From contig NZ_JACCCO010000002.1 in NCBI RefSeq assembly GCF_013409935.1, positions 62,001-126,000 of the forward strand: a stretch of 64,000 nt of DNA. The letters run 5' to 3'. Position 1 is the first letter of the stretch. Each line of letters opens with the position of its first letter. Below the pieces are notes generated by a model. That model ran no database searches, was not told the DNA's origin, and saw nothing but the letters and a program-made list of their open reading frames with translations. Source of the DNA: Streptosporangium sandarakinum (GTDB lineage: Bacteria; Actinomycetota; Actinomycetes; Streptosporangiales; Streptosporangiaceae). A program made the position numbers and the translations under genes. Below are positions 48,891 to 56,542 of the stretch, in pieces.

Positions 48891-49482
48891 CCGGGTCAGC
48901 GCGGCGGGCCGTCCCGGAGGCGTCACGGTCCTGGTGACCGCGGCGGGCGTCACGGTCGAAGATCCCCAGGATCTCGGCCGGGCCGCCGGCGGCGCCGATG
49001 GCATGCGGAAGCATCGTGGGGAACTCCGCGGCCTGGTCGGCCTCCACCCGGAAACGGCGCTCGCCCAGGAGCAGGATCACGGCGCCGGACAGCACCACGA
49101 ACCACTCCCGGCCCGGGTGGGCGCGCAGCCGCGACAGGTCCCGCGGCGGCGGGTCCACCAGACGCTGACGCAGGACGGTGACCCCGGGATCGGCGCGCAC
49201 CGTCCAGCGCATCAGCCGACGGGCCGCATCACGCACCGGGTTGCTGACGACGTCCTCGCCGGCCGTCTCCACCAGCCGGTCCAGAGAGGTGTCCAGCGCC
49301 CGGGCCAGCGTGACGAGCTGGTCCAGGGCGAGGCGCCGCCGCCCGTTCTCGATCCGGCTGATCGTGGAAGGGCTGAGCCGGGCCCGGGCGGCCAGATCGT
49401 CCAGGGACCAGCCATGCGACACCCGCAGGGCACGGATCCGTTTGCGCACCAGGCCGTCCAGCCCGTCATCGTCTTGCTCCAT
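48853..49482 (-). CDS. XRE-family regulator with cupin domain
   Basis: A 209-residue regulator: helix-turn-helix [20 protein letters not shown] then [20 protein letters not shown], a linker, and a C-terminal cupin ([40 protein letters not shown]). The body ends near [12 protein letters not shown]; the last ~25 residues are Gly/Pro/Arg-rich and read antisense to the MFS remnant, so the native 3' end seems to have been replaced. TAGGGT seven bases before ATG 49482 gives a leaderless message. Divergent from the thioredoxin-reductase-like gene. Confidence 0.82.
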   Translation of the reverse strand: MEQDDDGLDGLVRKRIRALRVSHGWSLDDLAARARLSPSTISRIENGRRRLALDQLVTLARALDTSLDRLVETAGEDVVSNPVRDAARRLMRWTVRADPGVTVLRQRLVDPPPRDLSRLRAHPGREWFVVLSGAVILLLGERRFRVEADQAAEFPTMLPHAIGAAGGPAEILGIFDRDARRGHQDRDASGTARRADPGARPGGVPGSTG

Positions 49483-49497
49483 AGGCAAAACCCTATG
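49480..49497. promoter_or_regulatory. Inverted repeat over the XRE start and -10
   Basis: CATAGG-CAAAAC-CCTATG is a perfect 6-6-6 inverted repeat spanning the start codon and the minus-strand -10 (TAGGGT, 49490-49495) of the XRE gene. It lies 83 bases upstream of the divergent oxidoreductase and is the likely binding site for this regulator. Confidence 0.6.
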
Positions 49498-49579
49498 CCT
49501 CAGACGCAAATCCCCCCTAGCGTCGTCACCACCGGACCCCGCCCATGAGGTCCGCCGACCACGAGAAAGGGCCACACCT

Positions 49580-50587
49580 ATGACGTCGACGACCACCGAG
49601 CACGCAAGCGACGACCTGCCGGACGAGACCGCCGACGCCGTGGTGATCGGCGGCGGCGCCGCCGGACTGAACGGCGCGCTGATGCTCGCCCGCTCCCGCC
49701 GCTCGGTCATCGTGATCGACAGCGGCACACCCCGCAACGCGCCCGCCGAGGGCGTGCACGGCCTGCTCGGCCTGGACGGCACCCCGCCGGCGGAGCTGCT
49801 GCGCACCGGCCGGGCGGAAGTACGCCGCTACGGCGGACGCGTCGCCACCGGCGAGGTGACCTCCGCCGCCCCCGCCGCCCCCGCCGGGGGCGACCCCCGG
49901 TTCAACGTCACCCTGGCCGGCGGCCGCGTCCTGCACGCCCGCCGGCTGCTGATCGCCACCGGCCTGCGGGACCGGCTGCCCGACGTCCCCGGCCTGGCCC
50001 GGCACTGGGGCGGCGGCGTGGTGCACTGCCCCTACTGCCACGGCTGGGAGGTCCGCGATGAGCCCATCGGCGTCCTGGCCACCGGCCCGGCCTCCGCCCA
50101 CCATGCACTGCTGTTCCGGCAGCTGACCGGCGACCTGGTGTACTTCACCCACGGCACCGACCTGGACGAGCAGACCAGGGCGCGCTTCGCCGCCCGCGAC
50201 ATCACCGTCACAGACACCCCCGTCGCGGAGGTCACCTCCACCGAGGACGGCATCACGGGCGTACGGCTCACCGACGGGCGGCTCGTGCCCCGCCGCGTGA
50301 TCGCGGTGGCCACCACCCTGCTGGCCCGCACCGACGGCCTGGCCGGACTGGGGCTGGCGATGGAGGACCTGCCCCACGGCATGGGCCGCCGCATCGCCAC
50401 CGGCCCCGCGGGAAGCACCTCCGTGCCGGGCGTGTGGGTGGCGGGCAACGCCACCGACCCGATGGCGCAGGTCGGCGCGTCCGCCGCGGCCGGCGCCCTG
50501 GCCGGCGCGCACATCAACGCCGACCTGGCGGCCGCCGACGCCGAAGCGGCCCTGGCCGCCGCCCGCGCCGGCGTCACCGCCGGGTGA
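49580..50587 (+). CDS. Thioredoxin reductase-like FAD/NAD(P) oxidoreductase
   Basis: A 335-residue pyridine nucleotide-disulfide oxidoreductase: FAD motif AVVIGGGAAGLNGALMLARS, redox pair VVHCPYCHGWEVRD (CxxC), and the C-terminal FAD motif SVPGVWVAGNATDPMAQVGA. The central NADPH domain lacks a clear GxGxxA (GVLATGPASAHHALL), so the reductant is uncertain. Enzymes of this type reduce thioredoxin-like proteins or oxidise dithiols (GliT-like). ATG 49580 follows a weak AAAGGG. Paired with the divergent XRE-cupin regulator. Confidence 0.85.
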   Translation: MTSTTTEHASDDLPDETADAVVIGGGAAGLNGALMLARSRRSVIVIDSGTPRNAPAEGVHGLLGLDGTPPAELLRTGRAEVRRYGGRVATGEVTSAAPAAPAGGDPRFNVTLAGGRVLHARRLLIATGLRDRLPDVPGLARHWGGGVVHCPYCHGWEVRDEPIGVLATGPASAHHALLFRQLTGDLVYFTHGTDLDEQTRARFAARDITVTDTPVAEVTSTEDGITGVRLTDGRLVPRRVIAVATTLLARTDGLAGLGLAMEDLPHGMGRRIATGPAGSTSVPGVWVAGNATDPMAQVGASAAAGALAGAHINADLAAADAEAALAAARAGVTAG

Positions 50588-50697
50588 GCGCGGCCCCGGC
50601 ACGCCGTCGCCCGCGGCCGGGCCTCACCCCCCGGGGGGGGCCGGCGCGTTCGCCCTCCCCGGGGAAGTGAGGCGCTCTCCCCGGGCCGCCTCACCGC

Positions 50698-51441
50698 TCA
50701 GGCGCTCATCGCCCGTGCCCGGCCCGGATCCGCGTCCGCGCCCGCGTCCGCGCCCGTGTCCAGCCCCAGCAGCTCCGCCAGCGCCCGCCGCCCGCCGCCG
50801 GTGACCCGCAGCGCCCGCCCCGAGCCGATCCGCACGACCCAGCCGCGCTCCAGCAGCGCCGAGCACAACACGGCCCCGGCGGCCCCGGCCAGGTGGTGGC
50901 GCCGCTCGGTCCAGTCCAGGCACGGCCGGGCCAGCGGCCGCCGCCCGGGCGCGGGCAGCGGCACCGCCAGACGGGTCGCGAACCACTCCAGCCCCTCCTC
51001 ACTGAGGGCGAACCCGGCGTCCTGGCGCAGCAGGCCCCGCGCGGTCAGCGCGTCGGTGACCGCCACCCCCAGCCGCCCGGCCAGGTGGTCATAACAGGTG
51101 CGCGCCTCGGCCATCGCCCGCGCCGCCGCCGAGGCCCGCAGCGTCACCGGCCGCGACTCACCGCCGGCGTGGGCGGCCAGGTCCTCCACCAGCTGGGCCA
51201 CCCGCGCATCGGCCAGCCGCAGGTAGCGGTGACGGCCCTGGCGCTCCTCGGTCAGCAGCCCCCCGGTCACCAGCCGCGACAGGTGCTCACCGGCGGTGGA
51301 GGCGGCCACCCCGGCGCTTCGGGCCAGCTCCCCGGCGGTCCAGGCCCGCCCGTCCAGCAACGCCAGGCAGAACCTCGCCCGGGTGGGATCGGCGAGCAGA
51401 GCGGCCAGCGCGGCCAGCGGAACGGAGTCGGTGACGGTCAT
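50698..51441 (-). CDS. ArsR-like winged-helix regulator
   Basis: A 247-residue regulator: an N-terminal ArsR-type winged helix (LAALLADPTRARFCLALLDG, recognition helix GVAASTAGEHLSRLVTGGLL, wing TEERQGRHRYLRLAD) and a ~150-residue C-terminal region (ARTCYDHLAGRLGVAVTDAL; LARPCLDWTERRHHLAGAAG) typical of large actinobacterial ArsR proteins with a conserved CxDxTER motif. Ligand unknown. ATG 51441 has GGAGG very close; ATG 51453/51450 are alternatives. No target gene is obvious next to it. Confidence 0.82.
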   Translation of the reverse strand: MTVTDSVPLAALAALLADPTRARFCLALLDGRAWTAGELARSAGVAASTAGEHLSRLVTGGLLTEERQGRHRYLRLADARVAQLVEDLAAHAGGESRPVTLRASAAARAMAEARTCYDHLAGRLGVAVTDALTARGLLRQDAGFALSEEGLEWFATRLAVPLPAPGRRPLARPCLDWTERRHHLAGAAGAVLCSALLERGWVVRIGSGRALRVTGGGRRALAELLGLDTGADAGADADPGRARAMSA

Positions 51442-51647
51442 GGCCTCCATCATGGCCCCACGACGTTTCGGCCGCCGCCGAAGGATCCCCTCCACCGCAG
51501 CCGCGGAACACCCAGGCCCCCGTACCGGCGCCGGCGCCCCGGCCGGCGCCTAGGCCGTGAGATCACCCCGCCCTCCGCCACAGCGACCCCGGCGGCCATC
51601 AGGTCACGGCCCACCCGCCGCCCACGGCATCCGGGTGCCGAAGGCCG

Positions 51648-52394
51648 TCACGGAGTGCGGAACCCCCGGAAGGTCACGGGCCTGCGGGCCTCGAAGCCGA
51701 GCCGCTCGTACAGGGCGATCGCGCCGGTGTTCGCCTCGGCCACGTGCAAGAAGGGACGTTCGCCGCGCGCCAGGATCCGCGTGACGAGCGCACCGACCAG
51801 GTGGGCGGCGTGTCCTCGCCCGCGCGCCTCGGGGGCGGTGCAGACGGCACTGATCTCGGTCCATCCCGGTGGCCGCAGTCGCTCACCCGCCATCGCCACC
51901 AGAGCGCCGTTGTCGCGGACGCCGAGATAGGTGCCCAGTTCGCGGGTGCGCGGCCAGAACGGCCCCGGCCGGGTCCGCGCGACGAGGTCCAGCATCTCGG
52001 GCACACTGTCCGCGCCCAGCTCCACCACACCCACCGCCGCACCGGCCCTGGCCCTGGCCCCGGCCCCGGCCCCGGCCCCGGCCCCGGCCGGAAGGCGACC
52101 GGGCCGGCCGCCGCCGGGCCAGGTCATCTGGCGGCCTTCGAGGGCGAAGACCGGCTCCCAGTCCGGCGGCGGCGGCGCCGCGCAGCTGAACATGTCGGCG
52201 AGCCCGCCCCGGCCGAGCAGCCGGGCGAGGTCGGCCCACTCCTGCGGATCCGGATCGGCGGTCACCGCGGAGAAGGTCGCGACCTCCGGCTGGTAGGTGA
52301 CGGCCTTACCGAGCCGGCGGGCAAGGTGAGCGTGGTGACCGCGCAGTGATGCGCCCACAGGGTCGTCGAGTACGGTGACGTCCCGGCTCGCCAT
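51648..52394 (-). CDS. GNAT-family acetyltransferase with an Ala-Gly repeat linker
   Basis: A 248-residue protein: an N-terminal degenerate GNAT-like half, a low-complexity Ala/Gly/Arg linker (residues ~102-118), and a C-terminal GNAT domain with the acetyl-CoA motif AVCTAPEARGRGHAAHLVGA and FLHVAEANTGAIALYERLGF. The linker is encoded by seven in-frame GC hexamers (52044-52089). Substrate unknown. GGAGAGG lies upstream of ATG 52394. Confidence 0.85.
   Translation of the reverse strand: MASRDVTVLDDPVGASLRGHHAHLARRLGKAVTYQPEVATFSAVTADPDPQEWADLARLLGRGGLADMFSCAAPPPPDWEPVFALEGRQMTWPGGGRPGRLPAGAGAGAGAGARARAGAAVGVVELGADSVPEMLDLVARTRPGPFWPRTRELGTYLGVRDNGALVAMAGERLRPPGWTEISAVCTAPEARGRGHAAHLVGALVTRILARGERPFLHVAEANTGAIALYERLGFEARRPVTFRGFRTP
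52044..52089. repeat. Hexanucleotide microsatellite inside a GNAT gene
   Basis: Two GGCCCT units and five GGCCCC units in tandem, plus a partial copy. Being a multiple of three, copy number changes would lengthen or shorten the Ala-Gly linker without frameshift. Confidence 0.8.
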
Positions 52395-52595
52395 GGTGCT
52401 GTGCCTCTCCGTGTCGTACGGGGTCGACGCCGGCCCGCCGGACGGCGGTCAGGTCCAGCCGGCCATCCTACGGGCACGGGGCTCGTCCTCGGCCAGGCGG
52501 GGAGAGCACCCATCGGGCGCCGGAGACGGGGACCGGCCGGTTCTCCGCCCCGGCGGGGTCATGGCTCGCACGGCCCGCCGGGCGAGCCGCTCTGA

Positions 52596-53342
52596 CGCCG
52601 CCTCGAACCGCTCGCCCTGGAACGCGAAGTCATCTGGTACGACCAGCTCGGGGTGGGGCGTTCGGATCGGATCGACGACGCCTCGCTGCTGACGGTGGAT
52701 CGCTTCCTCGACGAACTCGGCGCGGTCATCGGAGGCCTCGGCCTGGAACGACCTCACGTCTACGGCCACTCCTGGGGAGCCATGCTCGGGCTGCAGTACG
52801 CCGCCGAGCGCGCACCCGAATGGACGAGTCTGATCTGCGCCAATGGACTGGCCGGCGTCCCCCGGTTCGAACAGGAGGTACGAGATCTACCGGCGAAGCT
52901 GCCGGGCGATGTCCTGGACCGCACCTACGGTCGTGAGCTGCGAGGAGAGACGGATGATCCGGATTACCGGGTCGCCCAGGGCGAGTACATGCGCGCGTGC
53001 GTCGTGCGCACCTCTTCGGTGAGCCTCGACCCGGATCTCATGATCTTGATCACGTTCCGGGTGATGATCGGCCAGGCCGACTACCACGTGACGGGATCCC
53101 TCAAGGACTGGGACATCCTCGACAGGCTCGAACGGATCCGAGTTCCCACGCTGGTCCTCGGCGGAGAGTTCGACGAATGCGTTCCCTCGCATCTCGCGGA
53201 CATCGCCGGCCGCATCCCGGATTCCGAGCACGTCACGCAGTCCGGTGCCGCCCACATGGGCTATCTCGAGGAGGAACCGCTTCGCCGCGAGTACGTCTCC
53301 ATCATTCGGGACTACATGGAGCGGATCGAAGCGCGCTCGTAG
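52596..53342 (+). pseudogene. Alpha/beta hydrolase (proline iminopeptidase-like) missing its N terminus
   Basis: The frame opens after TGA 52593-52595 with RRLEPLALEREVIWYDQLG then VGRSDRIDD, the typical segment after the oxyanion loop of proline iminopeptidases, and continues through the nucleophile HVYGHSWGAMLGLQYAAERA to the catalytic His (SGAAHMGYLEEEPLRREYVS). The usual first ~50 residues with HGGPG are absent and the only start is GTG 52653 inside the fold. Base composition is less GC-rich than in its neighbours. Either a pseudogene or a truncated, probably inactive hydrolase. Confidence 0.7.
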
Positions 53343-53356
53343 CGGCGATGCACCGG

Positions 53357-53381
53357 CCGGCTGACCGCCCCGGTCAGCCGG
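53357..53381. terminator. Hairpin terminator of the truncated hydrolase gene
   Basis: CCGGCTGACCG (53357-53367) pairs perfectly with CGGTCAGCCGG (53371-53381); loop CCC. Confidence 0.65.
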
Positions 53382-53594
53382 AGCCTGCGCGAGGCCTGGC
53401 CGGTCGCGGGCGGCGCCAGCGATCCCTCATCGACATGGATCCGGTCACCGTCCCGCCGTCAATCAAGATCAACTATTTGGCGGCCGGTGCCACGGTTCCC
53501 ACCGACACCCCATGTCATCCCGGAGGGCCGGTGGCCGGCCCGGGCCGGCCGTTCCCGCCCGCGGGGGCGACCGGCCTGCGGGCGATCTCGGGCA

Positions 53595-53635
53595 CCGCCC
53601 GCGCCCCGGGCACGTCATGCCCGGGGCGCGGGCGG
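53595..53635. terminator. Strong hairpin terminator after the DUF6194 gene
   Basis: A perfect 18-bp stem (53595-53612 with 53618-53635) and loop CGTCA lie just downstream of the minus-strand DUF6194 gene. Confidence 0.75.
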
Positions 53636-53645
53636 CCATGTCGCC

Positions 53646-54143
53646 TCACCCCGTCTCGGCGCGCCGCTCATACCGCGCGCGGGCCAGCCGGTGGGCAGCC
53701 GTCAGCAGCTCGCGGACCGCCTCCCCGGTACGCGGGCCCGGGTTGACCACCGCCAGCCAGCCCTGGGGGCCGTAGACGGGGTGGGCGATCACGGTGTCGT
53801 CGGCGTCGCCCCCGCCGGAGGCCGCCCCCGCCCCGTCCCCGGGCCCGGCGACGGCCGTCTCGCGGGGCGCGTGCCCGGTCCAGCGGGTGAACGCCTCCCG
53901 GCCGGCGGCGACGTTCACCCGGAAGGCGCCCGGCCGCTCCAGGCGGGAGGTCCCGTCACCGGGATAGTTCTTCGTCACGATCGTCGCGAACGGCTGGGTC
54001 GTCGTCGGCACGACACCGTCGGGGGAGTAGTAGAAGAACGCATCCCCCCAGGCGAGCTCCGGCGTGCCGTCACCGGGCGCCGGGCGCAGGGTCAGCACGC
54101 CGTCGAGGCCGCCCGCGAAACCGATGATCTCATCCATGGTCAT
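53646..54143 (-). CDS. DUF6194 family protein
   Basis: A 165-residue protein with the DUF6194 pattern: MDEIIGFAGGLDGVLTLRPA, WGDAFFYYSPDG, PFATIVTKNYPGD, FRVNVAAGREAFTRWTG and HPVYGPQGWLAVVNPG. These small proteins resemble YjbR/MmcQ-like folds and have no known function. ATG 54143 (or the in-frame ATG 54137) starts it. It is divergent from a TioE-like regulator, a pairing I know from other actinomycetes. Confidence 0.78.
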   Translation of the reverse strand: MTMDEIIGFAGGLDGVLTLRPAPGDGTPELAWGDAFFYYSPDGVVPTTTQPFATIVTKNYPGDGTSRLERPGAFRVNVAAGREAFTRWTGHAPRETAVAGPGDGAGAASGGGDADDTVIAHPVYGPQGWLAVVNPGPRTGEAVRELLTAAHRLARARYERRAETG

Positions 54144-54147
54144 GCCT

Positions 54148-54170
54148 CAAGCGTCACATTAAAGTGCTTG
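54148..54170. promoter_or_regulatory. MerR-type dyad between DUF6194 and TioE-like genes
   Basis: CAAGC (54148-54152) and GCTTG (54166-54170) form a dyad separated by 13 AT-rich bases, in the 86-base divergent interval. Such dyads within a promoter spacer are typical MerR-family binding sites. Confidence 0.5.
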
Positions 54171-54229
54171 TGGAGACCTTCCAGCGAACGATCAGGGGAT
54201 TCAGGGTGCCAGGTCGCAAATCACCGGGC

Positions 54230-55003
54230 ATGCGCACCGTCGACGTCGCGCGGCGATCCGGCTACTCCGTCCAGCAGGTGCGCAACCTCGAACGCGACGG
54301 CGTGCTGCCGCCGGCGCAGCGCTCGGCCACCGGCCACCGCCGCTACACCGACGCCCACCTGCACTGCGCGCTGGCCTACCGGGCCCTGGCCGCGGGGGTG
54401 GGCCCCGGCGAGGCCAAAGAGATCCTCCGGGCCGCCCACCGCCTGCCCGCCTCGCACGTGCTGGCCCTGCTGGACGCCGCCCACGCCCGGCTCGACGCCG
54501 AACGCACCCGGCTGCGGCAGGCCGAGGAGGCCGCCCGGGCGATCCACGGCGAGCCGATCGGCGACGTGCGCCCCTCCGACGCGATGAGCGTCTCCGAACT
54601 GGCCGCCGCCCTCGGCGTGCGCCCCTCGACGCTGCGGCACTGGGACGCCGAAGGCCTCGTCGTGCCCGACCGCGACGGCGTCCGCGGGACCCGGCGGTAC
54701 ACCCCCGCCCAGGTGCGCGACGCCAGGATCGTCCACCAGCTGCGCGCCGCCGGCCACCGCGTCGCACCCCTCCGGGACCTCATGCCGCACCTGCGGCACG
54801 CCCGCCGCCGGCACGATGTCGCCGCCGCGCTGGCCGCCAGGGACGCCGCCATCACCGCCCGCTCCCGAGCCCTCCTGGACGGCGCAGCCGCCCTCGGCGC
54901 CCTGCTCCCACCGGCCGCCCCGTCCCCGCACGACCCGCACGACCCGCACGGCCCGGCCGGCACCGGCCCCGCCCAGGACCTGCTTCGCCGACCCGCGCCG
55001 TAG
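54230..55003 (+). CDS. TioE-like regulator with two MerR DNA-binding domains
   Basis: A 257-residue protein with two MerR-type helix-turn-helix units: residues 1-45 (MRTVDVARRSGYSVQQVRNL then ERDGVLPPAQRSATGHRRYT) and ~125-175 (MSVSELAAALGVRPSTLRHW then DAEGLVVPDRDGVRGTRRYT). The tail is Pro/His-rich. TioE proteins are associated with thiocoraline-type clusters but are widespread. ATG 54230 is the family-like start; an upstream ATG at 54164 lies in the dyad. Expected to control itself and the DUF6194 gene. Confidence 0.8.
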   Translation: MRTVDVARRSGYSVQQVRNLERDGVLPPAQRSATGHRRYTDAHLHCALAYRALAAGVGPGEAKEILRAAHRLPASHVLALLDAAHARLDAERTRLRQAEEAARAIHGEPIGDVRPSDAMSVSELAAALGVRPSTLRHWDAEGLVVPDRDGVRGTRRYTPAQVRDARIVHQLRAAGHRVAPLRDLMPHLRHARRRHDVAAALAARDAAITARSRALLDGAAALGALLPPAAPSPHDPHDPHGPAGTGPAQDLLRRPAP

Positions 55004-55153
55004 CCAGGCCATGGCGAGGTCACGGCGAGGCCGCAGCGAAAATCCACGGAACAGGCCTGGACCGCGGGGGCCGGGCCCCGCGGCGGCGGCCCACCGGCCG
55101 CCGCACCCACCGACCGCCCGGCCCGGGCGGAACCCCTCAGGAGAAGAGGAGTG

Positions 55154-55480
55154 TCAGGCGGGCAGCTCGAAGATGTGGTCCAGCGCCGTCACCTGGAACA
55201 GATGCCGCAGATACGACGTCAGCGCGACGATCCGCAGGCCCGCCTCCTGCTCGCGGGCGACGTTGTAGACGTTGATCAAAGCGGCCAGGCCGGAGGAGTC
55301 GACGAAGTCCAGCCCCGACAGATCCACATCGAGCCGGCTCACCCCGCCGCCCAGCACCTCCTGCGCCGCGGCGACCAGCTCGGCCGCGGTGTCGTAGTCC
55401 AGGTCACCGGTGAGCACCAGCAACACGGTGCCCGGTTCGCAGCTTCGCACCTCGGTACGCAGCGGGGTCTTCTCGAGCAT
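55154..55480 (-). CDS. STAS-domain anti-anti-sigma factor
   Basis: A 108-residue STAS protein: LLVLTGDLDYDTAAELVAAA, LDVDLSGLDFVDSSGLAALI with the phosphorylatable Ser in DSSGL, and a C-terminal LRHLFQVTALDHIFEL. In partner switching the unphosphorylated form binds an anti-sigma kinase and frees a sigma factor. It is the third gene of an operon with the cobalamin-binding protein and the SpoIIE phosphatase, six bases downstream of the former. No kinase is present locally. Confidence 0.9.
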   Translation of the reverse strand: MLEKTPLRTEVRSCEPGTVLLVLTGDLDYDTAAELVAAAQEVLGGGVSRLDVDLSGLDFVDSSGLAALINVYNVAREQEAGLRIVALTSYLRHLFQVTALDHIFELPA

Positions 55481-55486
55481 CTGGCG

Positions 55487-56542
55487 TCAGTTCTCCAACT
55501 CGCTGTGGCCGCCGTCCGCGGCGGCGATACCGCACTGCAGGATGCGGCGGGCCCGGGGAAAGTCTCGCAGCTCACCATGGAAGAGCCGCAATCCGCCGCT
55601 CAGCGCCCGCTGCGGCACCCCCCGCGCCCGCAGCACCCCGGCCGTCCAGGACACGAACTCCGAGAACAGCTCATCATCGTCGACGTACAGGGCCGCACCC
55701 AGGAAGTCCAGGATATGACCCAGGTCGTCGGCGGTGGCCTCCAGCTGCGCCGGGCTGTAGGACGCCATCGGGGGGAACGCGGCGCCGAGCGCGCCCATCG
55801 CCGTCTGCAGCAGCTGCGCCCGCCGCCGCGTCAGATGCGTGTACTCCTCGTCATCCAGGTGGGCCGGCGCCACGGCGGGGGAAGGGAAGGACGGCAGACC
55901 CCCCTCGGCCAGCAGATCGGCGGCGGCGCCGGCGCCGGGAGCCCAGGCGTCGGCGCCCAGCAGCCGCGCGAACCGGCCGTCACCGCCGAACCCCGCCCCA
56001 CCGGCCAGCACCGGCACCCCCACCGCCTGGCAGGCGCTGATCATGGCGTGGGCCCGCGGCAGCCGCAACGCCAGCGCGCACCCCAGCGCCACCGCGTCCG
56101 GCCCCGTCTGGTGCAGATGCGTGATCAGGTGCGGGCCCGGCACCGAGGCTCCCAGGAAGTCGACGTGCCAGCCGCGCAGCCGCAGCACCTCCGCCAGCAG
56201 CCGGGTCGGCAACGCGTGGTACTCCCCGTCGGTGCAGGCCACCGTGACGCGCCCCAGGTGGGGGCGGGGCCGCACCCGCGCGACCACGGCCGCCACGGCC
56301 CGCTCGCTGACGGCCGTGGCGGCGTGCTCACGCGCCACCGACCAGTCGTTGGCCGCCCACAGCTCACCCACCCGCCGCTGGGCCGGGGCGATGAGGTCCA
56401 GCAGCACCCGCTCGGCCGGCACCCCGGCCTCCAGCAGCTCCAGCACCACATCCACCGCGCCGAACTCATCGGCGTGGCCGATGCGGTCGAAATAACGCTC
56501 ACCCGCGGCCCGCAGACCGGGGGAGAGGGCGGCGACGCTCAT
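55487..56542 (-). CDS. CarH-like cobalamin-binding sensor without DNA-binding domain
   Basis: A 351-residue protein. Residues ~15-90 form the helical B12 cap domain; W62 followed nine residues later by E72-H73 gives the W-x9-EH motif of CarH-type adenosylcobalamin photoreceptors. Residues ~98-215 are the Rossmann-like B12-binding domain with E107-Y-H109 (H109 the likely lower cobalt ligand), FLGASVPGPH and LAGGAGFGG. The MerR domain of CarH is absent. The last ~110 residues (EYTHLTRRRAQLLQTAMGAL; VDDDELFSEFVSWTAGVLRA) form a helical bundle reminiscent of RsbR N-terminal domains. Its ATG overlaps the phosphatase stop (ATGA). It may sense light or B12 for the partner switch. Confidence 0.82.
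   Translation of the reverse strand: MSVAALSPGLRAAGERYFDRIGHADEFGAVDVVLELLEAGVPAERVLLDLIAPAQRRVGELWAANDWSVAREHAATAVSERAVAAVVARVRPRPHLGRVTVACTDGEYHALPTRLLAEVLRLRGWHVDFLGASVPGPHLITHLHQTGPDAVALGCALALRLPRAHAMISACQAVGVPVLAGGAGFGGDGRFARLLGADAWAPGAGAAADLLAEGGLPSFPSPAVAPAHLDDEEYTHLTRRRAQLLQTAMGALGAAFPPMASYSPAQLEATADDLGHILDFLGAALYVDDDELFSEFVSWTAGVLRARGVPQRALSGGLRLFHGELRDFPRARRILQCGIAAADGGHSELEN

Larger units (their letters stand above)
53343..53645. other. Intergenic region with two terminators
   Basis: A 303-base convergent gap bounded by two hairpins (53357-53381 and 53595-53635). Between them lies AT-richer sequence (53420-53510) with no recognisable gene. Confidence 0.4.
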
